From contig VIIQ02000223.1 of assembly GCA_007449985.2 (NCBI GenBank), positions 62,001-126,000 on the forward strand: a DNA stretch of 64,000 nt, given 5' to 3'. The translations under genes were made by a program, and so were the position numbers. Of the stretch, positions 55,901 through 64,000 are shown one piece after another. Positions within the stretch are counted from its first letter, which is position 1; every line of letters begins with the position of its first letter. The DNA is from Desmodesmus armatus. Its lineage: Eukaryota; Chlorophyta; Chlorophyceae; Sphaeropleales; Scenedesmaceae. The notes under the pieces are model-generated. The model did not search any database. It was not told the origin of the DNA and worked only from the letters and a program-made list of their open reading frames with translations.

Positions 55901-58900
55901 CTCCCCGTGCAGGCTGGTGTTATCACTGACCTTGTGCTGCTGTGGACTGTTGGCATCCGCCCAGTGCTGGTGCACGGGGGTGGACCTCACCCCGTACAGG
56001 GCTGTGGCCTCCCTCCCCCCCCACACTCTCACAACCATACCACACTCATCTGCCCCCGCCATCCCAACTCCCCCCCTCCATCTCCAAGCCCCTTCCACAC
56101 ACACAAACCCCCAATGACACGTCCTTCCTCCCCCCCCCCCCCCCCCCCCCCCCCCCCCGCGTGCAGGCTGGTGTTATCACTGACCTTGTGCTGCTGTGGA
56201 CTGTTGGCATCCGCCCAGTGCTGGTGCACGGGGGTGGACCTCACCCCGTACAGGGCTGTGGCCTCCCTCCCCCCCCACACTCTCACAACCATACCACACT
56301 CATCTGCCCCCGCCATCCCAACTCCCCCCCTCCATCTCCAAGCCCCTTCCACACACACAAACCCCCAATGACACGTCCTTCCTCCTCCCCCCCCCCCCCC
56401 CCCCCCCCCGCGTGCAGGCTGGTGTTATCACTGACCTTGTGCTGCTGTGGACTGTTGGCATCCGCCCAGTGCTGGTGCACGGGGGTGGACCTCACCCCGT
56501 ACAGGGCTGTGGCCTCCCTCCCCCCCCACACTCTCACAACCATACCACACTCATCTGCCCCCGCCATCCCAACTCCCCCCCTCCATCTCCAAGCCCCTTC
56601 CACACACACAAACCCCCAATGACACGTCCTTCCTCCTCCCCCCCCCCCCCCCGCGTGCAGGCTGGTGTTATCACTGACCTTGTGCTGCTGTGGACTGTTG
56701 GCATCCGCCCAGTGCTGGTGCACGGGGGTGGACCTCACCCCGTACAGGGCTGTGGCCTCCCTCCCCCCCCACACTCTCACAACCATACCACACTCATCTG
56801 CCCCCGCCATCCCAACTCCCCCCCTCCATCTCCAAGCCCCTTCCACACACACAAACCCCAATGACACGTCCTTCCTCCTCCCCCCCCCCCCCCCGTGCAG
56901 GCTGGTGTTATCACTGACCTGGTGCTGCTGTGGACTGTTGGCATCCGCCCAGTGTTGGTGCACGGGGGTGGACCTCACCCCGTGCGGGCCTGTGTCATCA
57001 CCAAACCTGGTGCTGTTGTGGCCTCCCTGCCCCCCCCCCCCACACACACACTCTCACAACCATACCACACTCATCTGCCCCCGCCATGCCAACTCCCCCC
57101 CTCCATCTCCAAGCCCCTTCCACACACACAAACCCCCAATGACACGTCCTTCCTCCTTGCCCCCCCCCCCCCCCGTGCAGGCTGGTGTTATCACTGACCT
57201 TGTGCTGCTGTGGACTGTTGGTATCCGTCCCGTGCTGGTGCACGGAGGTGGCCCTGAGATCAACAGCTGGCTCAAGAAACTCAACATTGAGCCAGAGTTC
57301 AAGGGGGGACTGCGCGTCACAGACGGTGAGTTGTTAGGATGGTCCTGGGTGGTGGGTTCAGCAGAAGCATTGTTACACACCATCCTGCAATGTCCGGCAA
57401 CTTGTTTCTCACCCTGTGCTTGGCTGCACCCCCCCCCCCCCATCTCCTTTTTCCTTTCTAGCGGACACTATGGAGGTTGTTGAGATGGTGCTGGGTGGTC
57501 GTGTGAACAAGTCAGTCTCTGTGCTCACAAAAGGGTGTGAGAGCGCCTGCATGTTGCCCCCCCTCCTCCCGGTCCCCCCAACCCCCTGGCAGCTAACACT
57601 ACAGAGGCTGCGTTTGTCAACAAAATAGCCCTAGTGCTAACACCCATCTGCGTGTTTGCGGGGTGTCTGCTCTGTCTCCCTGGCAGCGGACACACGGTGG
57701 AGGTTGTTGAGATGGTGCTGGGGCGGGCAAGAGCAGATACTTCGTCTAACAGAATTCTGCACTGTCCGGCAACTTGTCCTTACACCCTCGGTGCCTGACT
57801 GTCCCTGCCCCCCCCCCCCCCCCCCGCCTCATATTTCCGATTTCCAGCGGACACTATGGAGGTTGTTGAGATGGTGCTGGGTGGTCGTGTGAACAATTCA
57901 GTCTCAGCGCCAACACCCTTACTGCACAATTGCTCCACCCTCCCTCCCTGCTGAAACAATTGATGGTCGTGGAATCGCTTGTGTGGTTGACTGTGTGACA
58001 GCTGGTGACCTTGCCTACAAGCCTTTCCCTGCCTGCCGCCTCCCCCACAACCCCCTCCCCCTTGCCGCGCGCTTGTGCTTTTGCAGCGGACACTATGGAG
58101 GTTGTTGAGATGGTGCTGGGTGGCCGTGTGAACAAGTCAGTTTCAGCGCTGGCAATTCATACGTGTGTGTTCGCCGCTGCCCTCCCCCCCCCCCTGCCCC
58201 TCCCCTCCCCCTTGTTATCCAGCGGACACTATGGAGGTTGTTGAGATGGTGTTGGGTGGTCGTGTGAACAAGTCCCTGGTGAGCCTGATCCAGCAGAGTG
58301 GAGGCAAGGCGGTGGGCATGACAGGCAAGGATGGAGACCTGCTGCGCGCACGACAAATGGTGGAGAAGGACATAGGGTGAGTGTGTTGTTTTGATGGTTT
58401 AGTATGCAAGATACAAAGACCTGCATTCTGTACAGCACGACAAGGGGCTTTGGAGGGGGGGGGAGGATGGAGACTTGCTGCGCGCACGACAAATGGTGGA
58501 GAAGGACATAGGGTGAGTTGAAGGACTGGCTTCTTTGATCTGATGATGCTGCACACAGCGTTGACACGCACAGCCCCCTTTGGAACACGCTGGCTTCAAA
58601 GTTAGGGGATCTACTGAGCCAGCAACACTGCCCCTTTCTTTGTCTTTTGCAGCTTTGTCTCCTTTTGGTCCTGGCAGATATTCGCACACACCTGTCCCTC
58701 ACTGCTTTGTGTGCCCCCACAACATCCGTGTGGGGCGGCGCGTGTGGGCCCCAGTCTGCTGCGCAGCCTGGCCTGGCCCCTCTGCCTCTTTCTCGATCCA
58801 TCTCATCGTTTGTCCTCGCTGGTCAAACACATCCATCTGCCTGAAAATGTTGTCTGTTGTGCACATTCCCATCGTCTCTCTTGGCTGATGAAACACACTA

Positions 58901-61345
58901 TTCCCCTGGCTAAGTCTTACTCGATTATAATCAATATAATAATAATAATAATGAAAATGAAACATACTAATATTATAATTTTGTATTTTCTTCTGCTTGT
59001 GTGTGACCTCTGCAGGTTTGTGGGTGAGGTGACTCGTGTGGCCCCCAAACTGCTGCGCAGTCTGGTTGACAGCGGGTACATACCAGTGGTGGCAACAGTC
59101 GCAACAGACGAAAGCGGACAGGCACTCAACGTCAACGCAGACACAGCAGCGGGAGAGGTGAGCACTTGAATTGTTTCTCAACGACTTGCGCAAGAGCTTC
59201 CAATACGCAGGAGTTTCTTGGAAGGGCGGGGAGGAAATGCGCCGCTTTAACTGGATGCCGCCCTGCAAGACGAGAAAGTGTGTCTGATGACAGATGTGCG
59301 TGGTGTGCTGCGGACAAGGGCGATGTTGTTGCTTCCCCCCCCCCAAAAAAAACACACCTGCACGCCTGTGCCTGCTGCCCTGCGCTGTCTGCCAAATGCT
59401 GCAGCCCCTTCTGCAGCCCCTTCTGCAGCCCCTTCTGCAGCCCCTTCTGAGCTGGCACGCGTCCTCTGGGTGTGACTGATACGGTCTCTTTGACATCTTT
59501 CTGGTTTGTGTTTTTCTGTGACTGCAGATTGCTGCCGCCCTGCAAGCTGAGAAGTTGATTCTGATGACAGATGTTCCTGGTGTGCTGCGTGACAAGGATG
59601 ACGTGGCTACAAAGTTCCAGCTGTGCTGCCTCCATTCACCCAGCCCCCAACCACACGCCATCATACTCTTGCTGTTCACTCACAACCACCTCTTCTTGCT
59701 GCATCCTGCTGCTTCTGCAGATTGCTGCTGCCCTGCAAGCCGAGAAGTTGATCCTGATGACAGACGTCCCTGGTGTGCTGCGCGACAAGGATGACGTGGC
59801 AACAAAGTTCAACTCGCTCAACATTCGGGAGTGCAGGCAGCTGACAGAGGACGGCATCATTGCTGGCGGCATGATCCCCAAGGTAAGTTCACGGTGCATT
59901 AGGGGGTGAAATTGGATCCCAGTGATGTGCGTCACAGTGCAGTGCAGTGCCACGTGCAGTGCAGTGCAGTGCAGTGCAGTGCCGGCAGCTGACAAATGGC
60001 ATCATTGATGGCGGCATTATCCCCAAAGTGAAGGCACAGTGTAGTACGATGCGTCACAGTGCAGTGCAGTGCGAGCAGCTGATGGAGGAGGGCGTCATCG
60101 CAGGAGGCATACTCCTCAAGGTAAATTCAAAGTGCAACGTGGTACTCCAGCAGCTACATCGGTTGCAGCAGCAATTACTGCCCGCACCTTCCCATGTCCC
60201 CCCCGCACCTGTGTGGGTCTGATTTTCAGCTGTCTGCATCCTCTCACTGCCCCTCACCCACCACCCCCCCCCCCCGTGTGCAGGTGCAGTGCTGCATCCG
60301 CTGCGTGTCCCAGGGTGTGAATGCTGCCCATACACACATCTTGTGCCCCCATCCACCGGTGGCATTCACCCTTCCACTGACCCTCCCCCCCCCCACACAC
60401 ACACACCCCACACCACATCCCCACACCCCGCAGGTCCAGTGCTGCATCCGCTGCCTCCCCCCCCCCCCCCACACACACGCATACACACACATTTCTTGCC
60501 CCTTACCTGGCCTTCACCCCCCCCCGGTGTGCAGGTCCAGTGTTGCATCCGCTGCCTGTCCCAGGGTGTGAATGCCGCCCACATCATTGACGGACGCAGC
60601 AAGCACTCAGTGCTCATGGAACTGCTCACCGACGAGGTGGGTGGAGCAGCTGAGGGGGAGCGGGGGGGGGGGGGAGATGCTTGGGTGGGTGGGTGGGTGG
60701 GTGGGTGGGTGTTGGCGAGGAGGGGCATGCTGCTGCTGGTGGTGGTGGTGTGAGGGGGGAGGGGGAAAGCAAGCACTCGAAACTGCTCACTGATGAGGTC
60801 TGTGTAGTAGCGTTACTTAGCTGAGGGGGAGGGGGCTTGTGCAGATGCTTGGAGCTGGTGTAGACACAGGGAGTGTGTTTGTGTGGTGGGTGGGTGGGTG
60901 GGGGGCTGGCTCAACAAGGTGGTGGTGGTGGTGGTGTTTTGTGGGGAAGCAAGCAGTCAGTGTACATGCAGCTGCGCACTGGTGACGTGAGGGTGGTGGA
61001 TGGTTGTTGAAAACAGTCACACCGGTGGAGCCATGTATTGGGTGCGAAGGAATATAGGGTGTAGAGTGTCATTCTCCGGTCAGTCGCAGGGGCTGTTTTT
61101 GCACAATGGGTTGGTGATGTAAGTTGGCTAGCAAACATCATCTCATTCGTTGAATATTTTACAGAGGTCCGTGCCAAAGGCTCTGGAACCTCCTTGCAAG
61201 GCAAGCAGATCTTGGCAGACCCAGCACCTGACTTGACGCAAAGGAAGATAGTACAGTAGTTAGTGTGACCATGTCGTATCGGCAGTTTGTGTGACCATGT
61301 CTCTGTCTGCTCTCGCAGGGAGTCGGCACGATGATCACTGGCTAG
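52973..61345 (+). CDS. NAGK: N-acetylglutamate kinase, plastid-targeted, complete
   Basis: Eight exons join in phase (345 residues): 52973-53125, 54738-54890, 57181-57325, 58223-58376, 59016-59157, 59721-59882, 60535-60636 and 61319-61345. Exon 1 encodes a basic, Ser/Ala-rich transit peptide. The mature enzyme has the amino-acid-kinase signatures: [84 protein letters not shown] and the C-terminus EGVGTMITG. It phosphorylates N-acetyl-L-glutamate with ATP, the controlled step of arginine synthesis, and in plants and algae is bound by plastid PII and inhibited by arginine. I chose among duplicated splice sites the copy giving a continuous conserved reading frame. In six of seven introns the edges of neighbouring exons are repeated (intron 5 included), so the gene is 8.4 kb for a 1-kb coding sequence. 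Confidence 0.93.
53383..53482 (+). repeat. Tandem duplication, about 50 bp, two copies
   Basis: The segment starting AACATGACTG(T/C)GATGCCTT and ending CCTGGACCA occurs twice in succession in NAGK intron 1. Confidence 0.8.
53961..54737 (+). repeat. Tandem copies of the start of NAGK exon 2 with acceptor
   Basis: Acceptor plus the first 85-90 bases of exon 2 (encoding [18 protein letters not shown]) occur at 54310 and 54514, besides the used copy at 54738. A decayed fragment lies at about 53965. The copies diverge from the real exon just after the codons for LPYMQ. C runs precede each acceptor. Confidence 0.85.
55040..55516 (+). repeat. Tandem copies of the end of NAGK exon 2 with donor
   Basis: GCAGCAATGAAGGACCC(A/T)ACACTCAA plus a GTGTGT-like donor recurs at about 55062-55092, 55246-55276 and, more decayed, 55484-55516, after the real exon end at 54890. 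The segments between them are G-rich. Confidence 0.85.
55552..57180 (+). repeat. Seven extra copies of the start of NAGK exon 3 with acceptor
   Basis: GTGCAG acceptor plus about 75 bases encoding [18 protein letters not shown] and VHGGG start at 55552, 55806 (decayed), 55913, 56167, 56418, 56661 and 56901, followed by the used exon at 57181. The units from 55913 on are almost identical and 240-280 bp long. Each ends in a C run of 10-30 before the next acceptor. Partial extra fragments lie at about 55645 and 56985. None of the extra copies has a donor at the right place. Confidence 0.95.
57462..58222 (+). repeat. Four extra copies of the start of NAGK exon 4 with acceptor
   Basis: Acceptor plus CGGACACTATGGAGGTTGTT (encoding [18 protein letters not shown]) starts at about 57462, 57688 (with an internal change), 57848 and 58087, before the used copy at 58223. 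All stop matching within a few bases after the codons for NKS. The end of exon 4 is also repeated, at about 58468-58514. Confidence 0.9.
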
Positions 61346-63715
61346 GCGGCAAAGCAGCAACCAACAAGCATGAGCAGCCGGAGCAGCAGCAGTGGCAGCA
61401 GGAGGAGCAGCAAGCGATTTCTCCCTGTCAGGTTACATGGTGCCTTGCCTGATGGTGCAGCGTGTTCAAGCGGCAGTTGTATTTCTTGGTTTGGGTACAT
61501 ACCTACAGATGGGGTTCTGGGAAGGGCTGGCTGGGCTGCTGCTGCACGAGTGCAGTAGGCGTGGTCGGCACTTGATGCACAGGGCCTGAAGGGGTGTGCT
61601 CTTTTGTGTGACCACCTGGCCGCTGCTGCGGCTTCTGCTGCTGCTTCAAGCACATGGCAGTACTGCAGCAAGCACAAGCAGGTGTTCCAGGTGTTGCAAG
61701 CATACAGTACTGCTGCAAGCGTACGGCAGGTGTACTGCTACCAGCTCACAGTACTGCTGCAAGTACAGTACATTACAGTACAGCCGTGGCACTCAAGCAA
61801 CCTGTGGTGCAGCAGGGGGCACCGCCCGGGGCAATACACATAAGATGTTTAGGGCTTGGTTTTGTTTGCAGGATGCTTGCAGACTCAGCTTGCACCAAAC
61901 TGTTTCAAGGCCAGCCGCAAAGGGATGGGTGGTTTTGCACGTTGTTGTCGCTCTTGAAGAGTGTCCCTACCGCCTTATTGTGGTGGAAGCAGCAGCATTC
62001 ATTACAATCGTCCCGCTTCAAGCAATTGGCTGTGACCTTCTCATTTGAGGCGTCACACAAGATCTTTGTAACATACAGCACGATGCATGTGTTCATCCTG
62101 CTGTGCTCCAAGATGACTTTGGTCAGTATCAACATAGGCAGCTGCATCACTGCGCTCGACTCTAACATCCGTAACTGGCGCATGGTTCGTTTTTGTTGCA
62201 AAAGAGCAAACAACCGCCGCATCAACCAGTCAGCAGATTTTTAATATGCAAGTGACGGCCTGTGGGGTAGTTTCTGTTTGAACAATCTCATGACAGACAG
62301 GCCAGTAGCAGAGGCAGTACAAGCAGCAGGGGGGTGCAGGGTGGGGTTTGGGGGGTTTACTGTTCTTCTTAGCAAAGAGGCCGGCATCAGCTGCGGCAGC
62401 ACCCCTGGGGTCTGAGCCGGCTGCAAGCGCAAGTGCCCTGTTGGTTGCCAGCTGCCTAGCAGTCTGCGCAGGAAACACTGTTGACAGTCCGACTGCAGTG
62501 CAAGTTAAAGTTGGAGAGAGCTGGCTGCTGCAGTTGACGCTGTGCCCACAAACCCCTTGATTCAATGTGGACAAAGAGGGTGTGCGGCCACTGCAGCAGC
62601 ATCTTCAGACAGTGCTTGCCGCCAGCCTGGCAACTACGTCTCTGTGCGCAGGGGCTGCTGTATCAGCAGACGGCTGCTGCCAGCCTGCAAGTGGCACATG
62701 AAGTGTGACAACAGCTGCTGCATGTATGGGTACCTAGTTGCTGCATTGCACTGTATGGTGGATGCTTGCGAAACTTATTAATCCAGCCTGGAGAAAGTGA
62801 GCATTTGGCTACTGCAGCTGTATGTTGTGTGCTGAGGCAAGGTGCTGGGTATGCTGTCTGTTGCAGTGTGCGCGCTGCCTGTCACAGCAGCAGCGACAAA
62901 TGCAGCTACTGCAACAGCAACAAGCATCGGCCAACCTACTTGCGGAAACAGTACACCGCAGATCAGCTGGATGTGCAAGTGCTAGCATGGGTAGCAGCCT
63001 AGCCTAGTAGGGCCCCACCCCCCAAGGGGCCAGGGGAGATTCCCTGCAATGCAGATCTTGGAGGGAGATTTTGATTGACCCTGCCAAGCAAAGCCAGCTT
63101 AGCATAAGCAAATCATCTCAACTGCATTGGCGTGAGTGCAGCTGCTGGTGATGCAAAGCTGCAGCTACTGCAGGATGGCTCAACCTGCAGCTTCAGCTGT
63201 TTGGCACTGTCCTGTGCCTGCTGACGTTGCAGTGAAGGCTGCTTGTTACAAAGGTTGTGTTCTATGCAGGCGTTCGCCATTTGATTGGCTAACCGGCACT
63301 GAGAGATATCTCAGCGCACTATCGACGTGATCTGGAGCCCTGACTCACCAGCTACGAACCTGTGTCCACACCGTGACATTCACACTATGACTATGTGTTC
63401 TCTGATATCACGACAAGCAACCTAGGCAGAGCGAAAAGACACCTTGCCAACACGATCCTGTTTTGACTCGCACTGTTTGCCAGTCCCATCACGAAGCAAG
63501 CCAGATAAACACCATACAGAACTATTATTGCGTGCATAGCGATCTGGGCATGCGCACACCCCCTGCAACAGCCTGGGACGCGTTCTGCACACCCCCAGGG
63601 CATAGGGTTTTCATCTCGGGCTTCTCCCCGCGTTCATAAGCTCCCGAGTGAGCCTGTTTCTGTAACTCCTCCCAGCTCTGCCTCTTCATCCTTTCACACA
63701 CAACAACCTTTCAAA
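61346..63715. other. Intergenic between NAGK and LHCII genes, possible small gene
   Basis: Mostly without recognisable features. At 61650-61790 lies a degenerate CTGCAAGCGTAC / CAGTACTGCTGCAAG repeat. On the plus strand 62868-63002, after a CTGTTGCAG acceptor, reads SSSDKCSYCNSNKHRPTYLR and on to a stop, which could be a last exon of an unrecognised Cys-containing gene; no upstream exons could be joined. The LHCII promoter should lie in the last few hundred bases. Confidence 0.35.
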
Positions 63716-64000
63716 ATGGCAATGCTCCTGAGGAAGGCCGCTGTGGCCCCTGCCAGGGTGAGCACCTAGCAGCGATCAGCAGTGTTGTCCAACTTGATAA
63801 GATATCTCTACAGCATTTATGCGCAGATACAGCGTGCAATGCACGCTGTGCAGGACTCTTACACGCAAGTGTCGATCCTTGATGCTGATTCAGCTCTGTT
63901 CTCCTCTCCATTCCTTGCTGTCCTGCCTTGCTCCCTGCAGACCTCCGTGCGCAGCAAGGCTGCCATCGAGTGGTACGGCCCCGACAGGCCCAAGTTCCTG
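63716..64000 (+). CDS. Light-harvesting chlorophyll a/b-binding protein of LHCII, 5' part only
   Basis: ATG 63716 starts exon 63716-63757 (MAMLLRKAAVAPAR), with a GTGAGC donor. After a CTCCCTGCAG acceptor, exon 2 starts at 63941 and runs off the window. It reads TSVRSKAAIEWYGPDRPKFL; EWYGPDRPKFL is the conserved N-terminal motif of major LHCII proteins, just before the first membrane helix region. These proteins bind chlorophyll a/b in thylakoids and feed photosystem II. The short basic leader is the start of the transit peptide. The AAA before ATG and the CTTTCACACACAACAACC leader fit a highly expressed gene. Which LHCBM type cannot be told from this fragment. Confidence 0.85.

Noticed and set aside
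55581..57047. Long frames rich in Pro and His through the NAGK exon 3 array
   Set aside because: They are repeat units read through introns; the real gene needs only the last copy.

Overview
The window is nuclear DNA of a eukaryotic green alga, most likely a chlorophyte of the Chlorophyceae. The evidence is a nuclear gene for the cytochrome b6f subunit PetM, the first exons of a light-harvesting chlorophyll a/b protein, a plastid-type N-acetylglutamate kinase, many GT-AG introns, TGTAA polyadenylation motifs and very heavy CAG/GCA/AGC triplet expansion. Genus and species cannot be read from the sequence. No rRNA, true tRNA, CRISPR or bacterial operon structure was seen.

Layout. 1-8095 (-): 3' portion unseen, a TPR protein gene. 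9211-14783 (+): a 1,386-residue Crypton-type tyrosine recombinase with a GCR1_C domain, bracketed by oppositely oriented clusters of a GCGGAC/GTCCGC motif. 15190-18485 (+): a Cys-pair, Ala/Gln-rich repeat protein with a frameshift in its repeat array. 19866-20300: a triplicated exon-like block. 20429-22220 (-): an F-box/LRR protein. 23448-24071 (+): an Ala-rich protein. 24733-25055 (+): a tRNA-derived SINE. 25215-32458 (-): Mediator subunit MED13. 34018-41439 (+): an ENTH/VHS protein like tepsin/MTV1, the AP-4 accessory protein. 43065-44441 (+): PETM. 46286-47259 (+): a small secreted Cys-rich protein. 48639-52627 (-): a DUF1997 protein. 52973-61345 (+): N-acetylglutamate kinase, complete. 63716-end (+): LHCII, truncated by the window edge.

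The genes do not form one pathway. NAGK, PETM, LHCII and probably DUF1997 act in the plastid; tepsin acts in vesicle traffic; MED13 belongs to the CDK8 module of Mediator. DUF1997 and NAGK are divergent and share a 345-bp upstream region.

The most unusual feature is shared by most host genes. Introns are filled with tandem copies of the adjoining exon edge together with its splice site: copies of an exon's last bases plus the 5' splice site just after the exon, or of the 3' splice site plus an exon's first bases just before it. In NAGK almost every intron shows this, with eight copies of the start of one exon at about 250-bp period. MED13, tepsin, DUF1997, the TPR gene and the Cys-pair gene show it too, while the Crypton and PETM do not. 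Two cases (138 nt in the Cys-pair gene, 27 nt in tepsin) would be in frame if spliced in. Exon coordinates given below were derived by hand from splice signals and reading phase, and are predictions.
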